A DNA stretch of 52,083 nt from NCBI GenBank assembly GCA_017544805.1, contig JAFYDK010000123.1:1-52083 (forward strand). Reading direction: 5' to 3'. Source of the stretch: Bacteroidales bacterium (GTDB lineage Bacteria; Bacteroidota; Bacteroidia; Bacteroidales; UBA3824). Below the pieces are notes generated by a model, which worked only from the letters and a program-made list of their open reading frames with translations, did not search any database and was not told the DNA's origin. Positions 1 through 8,621 of this stretch are shown here, piece after piece. The number at the start of each line of letters is the position of its first letter. Position 1 is the first letter of the stretch. Made by a program: the position numbers and the translations under genes.

Positions 1-23
1 ATTAAAAATTAAAAAATAAAGAA

Positions 24-1196
24 ATGGGCAGTTTGTATTTTTTTAATCCGGGTTGCGAATTAGAGGTTGCTAACGGCAGCAAAAACTACAATCTCCAAAA
101 GTTCCCCAAAATCTTAGAAAACGATTTGAGAACTTTACCCATGTTCTTCGCTGAAAAAAACGATACCGTTTTAATCAACAAACCTATCGAAAACACCTTC
201 ATAAATACATGGAAAGATAGGTTTTGCACTTGTTTTATGACAGTGGACGAAATCAAAAAACAAGAAAAAAAGTTTGAAAAATTCATTCCTTGGGGAATCT
301 CTCCAAGGGCTTTTCACTTAGTTGAAGAGATGAATTTTTCTGACAATTTTTACAAAAACGGTTTTGAAAACAAACACAAAAAACTTTTTTCAAGGGAAAG
401 TTCGGCAGATTTTTGCAAAAAATTTTATAAAGAATTTCCCTTTGACGAAATTTTTCCGAAAAAAAACGAACTGCCTTTTATCGCCAAAACCGTTGAAGAG
501 GCGACACTTTTTTTCAAGGAAAAATTTTCCGAAAAAGCTTTAGGCGCAGTTTTCAAAGCACCGTTTGCTTCAAGCGGCAGAGGAGTAAGAATTTTTAGGA
601 ATAACTCCCTTACCGACAACATTTTGCAATGGACAGGTTTTGTTATAAAAACTCAAGGCGCAGTAGAATGTGAAACTTTTTTTGACAGAAAACAAGATTT
701 TTCGATGCACTACAAAATCGAAGGAAAAAAAATCGAATTTAAGGGAATGTCCCTATTTGAAACCGCTGACAACGGGTTTTATCTCTCAAGCCGCATCGGA
801 AAGTTTTTTGACAAATTACCTTTGTTTAACGCTCTTAATGTTAAACAATTAGCAGAATATCAAACGAAAATTCTCGAAAAAACCGTGTATACGGAAAATT
901 ATTCGGGAAATCTCGGAATTGACTGCATGGTTTATTCACAAAACGGCAATTTAAAGTTAAACCCTTGTGTAGAAATCAATTGCAGAAATTCCATGGGAGC
1001 TTTGGCAATGAATTTGGAAGATTTAACAGAAAAAGGTTCAAAATGCAGTTTTCATGTTTTTCAAAAACAGAAATCCGCTGAAATGCTTTCAAAAAAGCCG
1101 CAAATAATTTCGGGAAAGTTAAAATCAGGATTTTTAAGCCTGACACCTCAAGAAAACGGAATTTTTGCAGCCGGTATTTTAGCGGAAGAAATATAA
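24..1196 (+). CDS. ATP-grasp-like protein of unknown substrate
   Basis: A 390-residue cytoplasmic protein with no signal peptide or membrane segment. The start MGSLYFFNPGCELEVANG resembles the opening of a Bacteroidales family of ATP-grasp-like proteins. Residues about 177-190 (KAPFASSGRGVR) look like the lysine and glycine-rich loop that contacts ATP in ATP-grasp enzymes. A late segment (LNPCVEINCRNSMG) has the E-x-N-x-R arrangement of metal and phosphate ligands. ATP-grasp enzymes join a carboxylate to an amine or thiol through an acylphosphate, but nothing here identifies the substrate. It ends 7 bp before the GWxTD lipoprotein gene, so the two are probably co-transcribed. The fold is moderately supported; the function is unknown. 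Confidence 0.6.
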   Translation: MGSLYFFNPGCELEVANGSKNYNLQKFPKILENDLRTLPMFFAEKNDTVLINKPIENTFINTWKDRFCTCFMTVDEIKKQEKKFEKFIPWGISPRAFHLVEEMNFSDNFYKNGFENKHKKLFSRESSADFCKKFYKEFPFDEIFPKKNELPFIAKTVEEATLFFKEKFSEKALGAVFKAPFASSGRGVRIFRNNSLTDNILQWTGFVIKTQGAVECETFFDRKQDFSMHYKIEGKKIEFKGMSLFETADNGFYLSSRIGKFFDKLPLFNALNVKQLAEYQTKILEKTVYTENYSGNLGIDCMVYSQNGNLKLNPCVEINCRNSMGALAMNLEDLTEKGSKCSFHVFQKQKSAEMLSKKPQIISGKLKSGFLSLTPQENGIFAAGILAEEI

Positions 1197-1203
1197 AAAA
1201 ATT

Positions 1204-2493
1204 ATGGAAAAGAAAATTTTTATAGCATTAATTTGCTTTACAACGGTGCTTATTTACGGCTGCAATTTCAAAAACAAAGTTGCAGTCCAAGACAAATATT
1301 CATCACCGATAGCGCAAGGCATGGAAGAGTTGGCACTGATTTACACTCCCTCAGCAACAACTATCCACCCACAAGTTTTTGCCCGCAAAAACGAAAAGAA
1401 AAACATTGATTTATACGTAATTATCAATGATTCAGAACTTACTTTTTCTAAAACCTCAACAAATCCTACGGCAAAAATAAGAATTTTTTATAAAATTATG
1501 GAAAGCTACGAAAATACGGCTTTAGTGGATTCCGCCGTAAAAATTTTGACCTTTCCAAAATCCGAAACTCCGAAAATCTACGCCATAAAAATCGCTGTTA
1601 AACCAGTGGACTTAGAAAAATTTGTAATTCAATCCACCGTCAGGGACATCAACCGCGGCAAAATGAGTCTGCAATTTACCGAAATCGACAAAAAAGACTC
1701 GTTAGGAAAAGATAATTTTTTGATTATCAAAACCGAAAACAACCGCCCGAGTTCAGAGGATTATTTAAAACCTGACGAAAGCGTTTCGATAAATTATTTA
1801 TGCTCTGATTATCAAATGCTTTACAGCAGTTTTTTTGAAGCCGACAACTCTATTCCGATTTTACCGTACAACAGCAATCCGACTTTTTATGATTCAACTG
1901 TTTTTGAAATCAATGCAAGAAATTTCAAACCCACAACCTTAACCGCAAAAAAAGAAGGTTTGTATTGTTTCAGAGTTGATACTTTAAGCGAAACAGGACT
2001 TGTAATTCCTTGTTTTAATGAGGATTATCCCAATATTTACAGTCTTAACGAAATGGTAAAACCTCTTGCATACCTTACAAGCAAAGAGGAATACGAAAAC
2101 ATTAAAAACGCCGAACACAAAAAACTCGCTATCGATGACTTTTGGTATTCTTGCACGAAAGATGTCAGAAAAGCAAAAGAATTGATACGCGTTTATTATA
2201 CCCGCTCTATTTTCGCAAATATGTATTTTTACGATTATAGAGAAGGCATGATGACGGACAGAGGCATGATTTACATAGTGTTAGGTCCTCCAAAAATTTT
2301 GGCTCTGACCTCAAAAACGGAAGTTTGGATTTATAAAGACAAACGCACTGGCGAGAAAGTCAGATTTGTATTCAACAAAGAGAAGTCTCCATTTTGCGCA
2401 ACTAAATATGTATTAAGACGTTCCACAGAATTCAAACCCTATTGGGACAATGCCGTTGCATCATGGCGCAAAGGAAATATTTTCAGTTGGTAG
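1204..2493 (+). CDS. GWxTD-domain lipoprotein
   Basis: A 429-residue protein. The N-terminus is a lipoprotein signal (hydrophobic stretch then LIYGC, Cys20 being the likely lipidated residue). The C-terminal third matches the GWxTD domain of Bacteroidota: a helical segment with YYTRSIFANMYF, then EGMMTDRGMIYIVLGPP, in which the usual GW is replaced by GM, then a strand ending in VWIYKD. GWxTD proteins are secreted or outer-membrane associated and their biochemical role is not established. The gene follows the ATP-grasp-like gene after 7 bp. Family assignment rests on the TDRG-x-IYI-x-LGPP signature; the missing Trp is an oddity. Confidence 0.72.
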   Translation: MEKKIFIALICFTTVLIYGCNFKNKVAVQDKYSSPIAQGMEELALIYTPSATTIHPQVFARKNEKKNIDLYVIINDSELTFSKTSTNPTAKIRIFYKIMESYENTALVDSAVKILTFPKSETPKIYAIKIAVKPVDLEKFVIQSTVRDINRGKMSLQFTEIDKKDSLGKDNFLIIKTENNRPSSEDYLKPDESVSINYLCSDYQMLYSSFFEADNSIPILPYNSNPTFYDSTVFEINARNFKPTTLTAKKEGLYCFRVDTLSETGLVIPCFNEDYPNIYSLNEMVKPLAYLTSKEEYENIKNAEHKKLAIDDFWYSCTKDVRKAKELIRVYYTRSIFANMYFYDYREGMMTDRGMIYIVLGPPKILALTSKTEVWIYKDKRTGEKVRFVFNKEKSPFCATKYVLRRSTEFKPYWDNAVASWRKGNIFSW

Positions 2494-2542
2494 ATTAAAA
2501 AAAACGAGATTTTTTTTTTAAGGCATAAAAATTGCTTTAATA

Positions 2543-2576
2543 TTTGTGGAAATTGCGAAAATTAGTTGTATATTTG
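2543..2576 (+). promoter_or_regulatory. Bacteroidota-type promoter upstream of the sensor phosphatase
   Basis: TTTG at 2543-2546 and TATATTTG at 2569-2576 match the -33 and -7 elements of the Bacteroidota housekeeping promoter, with a spacer of 22 nt, slightly longer than usual. The ATG at 2620 lies about 43 nt downstream, so the transcript would have a short AT-rich leader. Confidence 0.6.
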
Positions 2577-2619
2577 CAAAATTAATTTGACAAATTTCCC
2601 ATTATAACTTAAAAGACAA

Positions 2620-5600
2620 ATGAAAAAACTGTTACCACTTATATTATTACTGTTATCGGTAATGCAGTCCTTTTCCCGCTCACTCGACGAAATCCGTCGC
2701 AGCGGCGTGGTAAGAGTTGCATTCACGAAAAGTGGTTTAAAAACTATTAACTATCAGTTTGCCAAGGAGTTCGCTAACTTTTTGAACTGCGAACTTCAAA
2801 TCGTTCAAATTTCTTGGAACGAAATTTTTTCGCTCAACGGCGTTATTCCGGACGATTACATGACAAATGATTCAATAGCTTATACACCTGACGCACTCAA
2901 AAAAGCAGACTTTATTTGCGGAACGACTTATATTTATCCGTGGCGAGAGAAATTTTTCGATTTCGGCGGTAACATGGAAGTTTCTGACTTGTTGATTGTC
3001 AGGGATTCGCGTCAGCAAAAATCTGCTATTGAACATTTTTTCGTACCCGAAACACTCAAAGAAAAACAGCAAAAACTCAAAGTCAAAAATTACGGGAATT
3101 TAAAAGGTTTAAGAATAGCACTTTTGGAAAACTCGTCCTACGAGTCCAATATGCAAAAAATCATTGAAGCCGTTGATGGTGATGTAGAAATCGTTAAAAC
3201 CAAAAGTGAGGAAGAATCACAGGAATTAGCAAGATTAGGTAAGGTAGACGGCTTTGTAACAGTATCTTACGTCGGATTACAATTCGTAAAGGAGAATCCG
3301 AAATTCCGCTTGGCGTTCCCGATTGCGCATCCTGATCATGTGGCATGGGCAATTGAAAAAGGTAACCGCACATTAAGAAACGAAATCGACGCATTTTTCG
3401 ATATGATGAAAGGTACGGGCGTTATGGACAAACTTTTTGCCGAAAAATTCGGTGTCAATTATTCCTCGTACAACGAAATTATCAATTCGTATTCTAATGC
3501 AAATTCCAATAAGACAAGTAATTATAGAGATTTAGACGAGATATTAGAATCCAAAAAACTTATAGTTTCACTCCGTGACCGTGAAATGGTTTATCATCCT
3601 TACGGACAAAAACAATTTAATCACTATCTTGCGGGAGAATTTGCGAAATATTTAGGTTGCGATTTGGAAATCAGAATAGTACCGAGCCTTTCAAGTTATT
3701 TTGAAGACGATAACGGTGAAATTGTCAAAGATAGTGCTTATACGCCGACGACTTTCAACAGCATTGATATTGCTTGCGATATGCTTTCACCTGTGGATTG
3801 GCGTTTGAATAAAATAGACATCGTGGACGTTTTACCGACAGCAAATATCGTTGTGGCAAAAAAAGGCGTTGATATCAAAGGTATTAAAGATTTGAAACAA
3901 TACCGCGGTGTTACTTCAAAAGGTTCGTCATACGAGGAAGATTTGATTGAGAACAACATCACCAATTATTATTACAAAGAGGCTAATGAATTTTTCTCGG
4001 AAATAATAAAGGGAAATGCGGATTATTCTATTGTCAATTTCGACATTTATTCGCTGCCCAAATATTCTGATTTGGAAGCAAAATTCGTTATCGGCGAGAT
4101 TTATTCTGTAGGTTGGGGCATCAAGAAAAACCAACCTAAACTCCGTCAAAAAATACTTGAATTTTTGGAATCAAGCAGTCTCCTCGGTATCTTGAACGAT
4201 GCTTTCATGGGACAGACTTCAATTCCTTACAAAGCAGCTCAAAACCATTTGACGGCTATGTATCAGACATATCAGTCAGGATATTTTCCGTTCGTATTTT
4301 ACGGCTCTGACCAAGGTTTGCCTCAGGAAGACATTCTGTGTATTTTCCAAGATAGCGATGGTTATATGTGGTTCGGTACACATTCGGGCGCAATAAAATT
4401 CAACGGAAGAACAATGGTAACTTTCAACGAAAAAACGGGTCTGAAAAGCAACGTTGTTTTTGACATCGCACAAGACAAGAAAAAACGTCTTTACCTTGCC
4501 ACTTTAAACGGTGTTTCGTGCATTGAAAGGAACGGAAAGATAACGAATTATTTCGAGAACATCCCAATAAAGCACATTTTTATTGACGAGAGCAACAACA
4601 AGTATCTCTACGGTGATAAAGGACTTTATTACTTGAGTTACAATAATCAAGAGTCTCAGATGTCGCTGAAAATACCGGCATTACCGACATTGATTAACGC
4701 ATTGTCGCAAAATAAATCAGGACGTAACACGTATATCGCCTCGCCCGATGGTTTCTATATTTTGGACAACGAAAAACAGCTCAAAAAAATCACTGACAAA
4801 AATTGTTACGACGTTTTTGTTGATGAAGACGGTTTGGTTTGGCTTTCGGCATTTGATGGTCTTTACACGGGAAATTACTCTCAGTTTATGCGCGGAAACA
4901 TTGATTCTCTGAAGATTAACAACAAAGTCAGCATACCCGAAACTTCAAGAATTCACACGATAAAACAAAACAAAGACGGTTCGATATTCTTGTTGTCAGA
5001 TTTTGAGGCTTATCAGATATTCTCACTTTCGCAGACGGCGATCAAATATGATCAAAGCATAGGTCTTAAAAACTTAAAACTCCTCTCCTTCATCGAAGAC
5101 AAAGAGGATAATTATTGGTTCGGATTCTCCGGCGGTATTCAAAAATTAACAAACCGCTCGCTCAGAAATCTTTACCCTGAGGTTATTGACAGCTACTTAA
5201 ATAACATCGAAGAAGATAGTCTGGGCAGGATTTGGATGGCATTCAACAACAAGGTTTTCTATTATCATCAGGACCTTGTAAATTTCTCCAAAAACCTTGA
5301 CGGTGAAGGCGTTCCGTATGTAGTTGGCAACATGAAAGACGGAAATATTTTCATCGCTGATTCCAAAGGCTGCGCCGTATTCGATTGCAAGACTTTGACC
5401 AAAATCAGAGAATTGAAATTCAAGAATAAAATTTACAATTTGAAAGGCGTTTACATTGCCGATGACAATCAAATTTTCTTGTTGTCGGGCATTGAAGGTT
5501 TGGTTTACAGAATACCCGACCTTGATGCGCAACCGATTCCCGTGGGAAACGCTTGCACAAGTCTTATTTCGCAAATTGTTAATTTCCAAGGAATGACAAT

Positions 5601-7455
5601 CGGCGGCAACAACACGGGTCTTGTAAAATTCAACGGGCTGACATTTGAAGAGATAATGTCTTCACCTTCTGCAGTTTTGGGACTTGCCGCAATCGGTGAT
5701 AAATTGTGGACGGGTTTGGAAGACGGTTTAGGATATTACACAAGCAACGGAGAATTCCGCAAACTTGATATTCCGACTTTGCCCGATGGTTCGATAAATT
5801 CAATCAGACTTTCAAGGGACAAAGAACATCTCTGGCTCGGTACAAACAAAGGATTCTGCTATTATAACATTAGGGACAACAAAGTCGAATTTACAGTAAA
5901 CTCCAACGACGGTTTAACAGGTAATGAAATCGTAACTAACGGTTTGTTACTCAACGGAAAAGGTGTGCTTTACGTTGCAACTTTCCACGGCGTTTCGGTG
6001 TTCGATTTAAAGAAAGAAAGTTCATCTAAAACCGTGCCGCAGTGCAGAATGGAAAACATTTATCTAAACGGTAACAAAATTGACGGAACAAAAAATGTTT
6101 ATTCCTCCAACGAGAACAACTTCTTGTTTGAATTAGCAGGACTTTCGTTTAAGGACGAGGCGGCGATAACATACGAATTTTACATGAAAGGTCTTGATAA
6201 TGACTATGTTGCATCATCAGGAAAAGAACACCGCGCAAGTTATCAAAACCTTCCTCCGGGCAATTACGATTTTATTTACAGAGCCAAAGGAAAAGACGGA
6301 ATTTGGTGTCATTCCAACTCTTACAAATTTGAAATCTTAAAGCCTTTTTACCGTAAATGGTGGTTTATCGCGGTCATGGTTTTAGGCACGTTAGCGGTAA
6401 TCGTATCAACGATGAAAGTTCGTGAGGCACAATTAAAACGCCAAAACGAACACCTTGAAAAACTTGTCAGCGAAAGAACCTCCGAAATTCAAAAACAAAA
6501 AGAGGCAATCGAACTGAAAAATGCCGAACTCGAAGTTCAACGAGAAGAAATTTTAACACAAAGAGACGCCATCGAAGAGAAAAACGCCGCTTTGGAAATG
6601 CAAAAAACAGAAATTCTCTCACAAAAAGACGAACTTGAAGTTCAAAAAAATATCGCAATGCAACAACGTGATGAAATTGCCCATCACCAAAAAGAAATCA
6701 TGGACAGTATCTATTACGCTAAAAGGATTCAAAACGCAATTATGCCAAAGGAAGATACAATTTCAAAAATTCTTCCCGAACATTTTGTATTGTTCCGTCC
6801 GAGAGATATTGTCAGCGGCGATTTTTATTACTTCAAACACATTAATAACTACGCCGTAATCGTTGCAGCCGATTGTACGGGACACGGCGTACCGGGTGCA
6901 TTTATGAGTATGTTAGGCAGCGCATACCTCAATGAAATCGTGGTTAATAATCAAGACGAACTCAACACCGGCCACGTACTCGATATGTTAAGAGAATCAA
7001 TAATCGAATCTCTTCAACAAACAGGTAAAGTGGATGAAGCAAAAGACGGCATGGATATTGCAATCTGTATTTTGGATTTAGATACTAAAAAAGTTCAATA
7101 CTCAGGAGCTTTCAATCCTATGTTCTTAGTTCGCGAAGGCGAACTCGAAGAATACCGCGCCGACCGTATGCCGATAGGTATTCACGACTATGTAGACGTA
7201 GGTTTCACCTCCTACGACATTGATGTACAAAAAGATGATATTATTTATATATTTTCCGACGGTTACGCTTCACAATTCGGCGGAAAAATGGGTAAAAAGT
7301 TTATGTCAAGTAGAATGAAAAAACTTTTGTTGGAAATATCGGGCGAACCTATGGACGAGCAGAAGAAAATTCTCAATGAGAAAATCGAAGCTTGGATGGG
7401 TACCCAATACGATCAGGTCGATGATATATTAGTAATAGGCTTTAAGATATCTTAA
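2620..7455 (+). CDS. Solute-binding/beta-propeller sensor with SpoIIE-type PP2C phosphatase output
   Basis: A 1611-residue transmembrane signalling protein. In order: signal peptide (about 1-19); two tandem periplasmic solute-binding domains of the SBP_bac_3 type (about 22-275 and 305-525, both opening with a LDEI-like strand); a Reg_prop beta-propeller (about 540-1130, repeated DGYMWFGT and DGLVWLS blades); a Y_Y_Y domain (about 1165-1235, ending in LPPGNYDFIYRAKGKDGIW); one membrane helix (about 1246-1266); a long Glu/Lys/Gln coiled coil; and a cytoplasmic SpoIIE/PP2C phosphatase (about 1390-1611) with DIVSGDFYY and ADCTGHGVPGAFMSM carrying the metal-binding acidic residues. Propeller sensors normally end in a histidine kinase; here the output is a Ser/Thr phosphatase, probably acting on an anti-sigma antagonist or similar partner. 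It stands alone between a promoter and a terminator. Confidence 0.9.
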   Translation: MKKLLPLILLLLSVMQSFSRSLDEIRRSGVVRVAFTKSGLKTINYQFAKEFANFLNCELQIVQISWNEIFSLNGVIPDDYMTNDSIAYTPDALKKADFICGTTYIYPWREKFFDFGGNMEVSDLLIVRDSRQQKSAIEHFFVPETLKEKQQKLKVKNYGNLKGLRIALLENSSYESNMQKIIEAVDGDVEIVKTKSEEESQELARLGKVDGFVTVSYVGLQFVKENPKFRLAFPIAHPDHVAWAIEKGNRTLRNEIDAFFDMMKGTGVMDKLFAEKFGVNYSSYNEIINSYSNANSNKTSNYRDLDEILESKKLIVSLRDREMVYHPYGQKQFNHYLAGEFAKYLGCDLEIRIVPSLSSYFEDDNGEIVKDSAYTPTTFNSIDIACDMLSPVDWRLNKIDIVDVLPTANIVVAKKGVDIKGIKDLKQYRGVTSKGSSYEEDLIENNITNYYYKEANEFFSEIIKGNADYSIVNFDIYSLPKYSDLEAKFVIGEIYSVGWGIKKNQPKLRQKILEFLESSSLLGILNDAFMGQTSIPYKAAQNHLTAMYQTYQSGYFPFVFYGSDQGLPQEDILCIFQDSDGYMWFGTHSGAIKFNGRTMVTFNEKTGLKSNVVFDIAQDKKKRLYLATLNGVSCIERNGKITNYFENIPIKHIFIDESNNKYLYGDKGLYYLSYNNQESQMSLKIPALPTLINALSQNKSGRNTYIASPDGFYILDNEKQLKKITDKNCYDVFVDEDGLVWLSAFDGLYTGNYSQFMRGNIDSLKINNKVSIPETSRIHTIKQNKDGSIFLLSDFEAYQIFSLSQTAIKYDQSIGLKNLKLLSFIEDKEDNYWFGFSGGIQKLTNRSLRNLYPEVIDSYLNNIEEDSLGRIWMAFNNKVFYYHQDLVNFSKNLDGEGVPYVVGNMKDGNIFIADSKGCAVFDCKTLTKIRELKFKNKIYNLKGVYIADDNQIFLLSGIEGLVYRIPDLDAQPIPVGNACTSLISQIVNFQGMTIGGNNTGLVKFNGLTFEEIMSSPSAVLGLAAIGDKLWTGLEDGLGYYTSNGEFRKLDIPTLPDGSINSIRLSRDKEHLWLGTNKGFCYYNIRDNKVEFTVNSNDGLTGNEIVTNGLLLNGKGVLYVATFHGVSVFDLKKESSSKTVPQCRMENIYLNGNKIDGTKNVYSSNENNFLFELAGLSFKDEAAITYEFYMKGLDNDYVASSGKEHRASYQNLPPGNYDFIYRAKGKDGIWCHSNSYKFEILKPFYRKWWFIAVMVLGTLAVIVSTMKVREAQLKRQNEHLEKLVSERTSEIQKQKEAIELKNAELEVQREEILTQRDAIEEKNAALEMQKTEILSQKDELEVQKNIAMQQRDEIAHHQKEIMDSIYYAKRIQNAIMPKEDTISKILPEHFVLFRPRDIVSGDFYYFKHINNYAVIVAADCTGHGVPGAFMSMLGSAYLNEIVVNNQDELNTGHVLDMLRESIIESLQQTGKVDEAKDGMDIAICILDLDTKKVQYSGAFNPMFLVREGELEEYRADRMPIGIHDYVDVGFTSYDIDVQKDDIIYIFSDGYASQFGGKMGKKFMSSRMKKLLLEISGEPMDEQKKILNEKIEAWMGTQYDQVDDILVIGFKIS

Positions 7456-7512
7456 AGCACAAATACACCGGTTTTGTATTTACTGTTTCCTCATTAAATT
7501 AGTTTTTTCCCT

Positions 7513-7556
7513 AAAGCAGAGTTTGCAAATAAAATATTTTCAAACTCTGCTTTTTT
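7513..7556 (+). terminator. Rho-independent terminator of the sensor gene
   Basis: A perfect 13-bp stem (7513-7525 with 7541-7553, core AGCAGAGTTTG) with a 15-nt AT-rich loop and a T-run from 7551. It begins 58 bp after the phosphatase stop codon. Confidence 0.85.
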
Positions 7557-7683
7557 GTATATGCCGCTCGCCGCGGGGGCGTTCTTTCTTGAAAGAAAGA
7601 ACCAAAGAACTTTTAATTACTTATTTTATAAAAGTTTTCCGGTTCCCTTTTTCAAAAGGGAACTGCCCTGCCGGCATGAGGCG
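7557..7683. repeat. Intergenic segment with stacked palindromes
   Basis: A GC-rich head (GCCGCTCGCCGCGGGGGCG) is followed by an imperfect palindrome of TTCTTTC/GAAAGAA arms near 7581-7602 and a perfect one at 7642-7663 (10-bp arms GTTCCCTTTT/AAAAGGGAAC, 2-nt loop), then GCCCTGCCGGC. The open frame across it has no coding character. The shape resembles an extragenic repeat family, but other copies lie outside this window. Confidence 0.4.
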
Positions 7684-8520
7684 CTAAACATCAGGAACAG
7701 GAATACGTTTTATTTTAGTCGGGTCGAAATCGTAGTTTTCGATAAACCAAAGTTTAAGTTTTTTATTTTTCTTGAGGTACTCAACAATTTCCGTTTCGTC
7801 GTTATCTTTGAACCAAACAACCATGTTTTTGATAGCTGTTTGCCAGCGTTGAGTATCAAAAAATCCGTAAAGTATAGCACCAATTACAACTGAAAGAATC
7901 ATGAGGGAAATACCGATACTGTCATAATATTTGTAATAAATGTAAAAAAGTATTCCGCTTATTAGAAGCAAAACACTTACAGCAATCGTAATCCTAAAAT
8001 TACGTTTCCAAGGGTAACTATCGCATTTTTCGGCGATAGATTCTATTTTAGCCTTGATGGAATCGTGTTTTTCGAGTTCAGCCTTTTGAACGGCGGCTTT
8101 TATAACGGGATCGATATTGTTAAGAGCAAAATTCAAATACGAATTTAAGTGTTCTAAGGTCAAAAGCGGCGTTTTGAAATCGGGATTGACAAAAACAAGA
8201 TAGTTTTGAGTGGTATCAACGGCAAAAACTATTATGTTGTTATCAGAAAAAGATGGCGTAAGATTGAGGTTCAACTGTCCGAAAGTCATGCTTAAAACGC
8301 CTCGTAAGGCATCAAACTGCCACATACCCGTTACATTGCTACCGTTTTCTGAAAGTAAAACATTGCTGTCATCTTTGAAATAAATAAAAATTTCCTTACC
8401 CGTATCGTCAAAAATACGCCACGGACGATTGCTAAAATTAACGCCCGAATCAAATTTCGGACTGTATTTTTTTAATTTTTCTAATAAATCGAGTTTGTAT
8501 GTCTTCATATTTCCTTTCAA
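7684..8520 (-). CDS. Membrane protein of unknown function
   Basis: A 278-residue protein I do not recognise. The first half is soluble with beta-rich segments (NRPWRIFDDTGKEIFIYFKD, then LRGVLSMTFGQLNL), suggesting a small cytoplasmic domain. Two adjacent hydrophobic helices lie near residues 175-225 (VSVLLLISGILFYIYY and LMILSVVIGAILYGFF), followed by a charged C-terminal tail. There is no signal peptide, so both termini are probably cytoplasmic. It is a single gene, convergent with the sensor gene and divergent from the MBOAT gene. No function is proposed. Confidence 0.7.
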   Translation of the reverse strand: MKGNMKTYKLDLLEKLKKYSPKFDSGVNFSNRPWRIFDDTGKEIFIYFKDDSNVLLSENGSNVTGMWQFDALRGVLSMTFGQLNLNLTPSFSDNNIIVFAVDTTQNYLVFVNPDFKTPLLTLEHLNSYLNFALNNIDPVIKAAVQKAELEKHDSIKAKIESIAEKCDSYPWKRNFRITIAVSVLLLISGILFYIYYKYYDSIGISLMILSVVIGAILYGFFDTQRWQTAIKNMVVWFKDNDETEIVEYLKKNKKLKLWFIENYDFDPTKIKRIPVPDV

Positions 8521-8621
8521 GTTTTATTATATCGTACAAAAGTAACAATTTCGTTGAGAAAAATGTCAAAAAAATTAAAAATTTTTATTAGTTTTGTCGC
8601 AAATTTTTATGTATACAAGGA

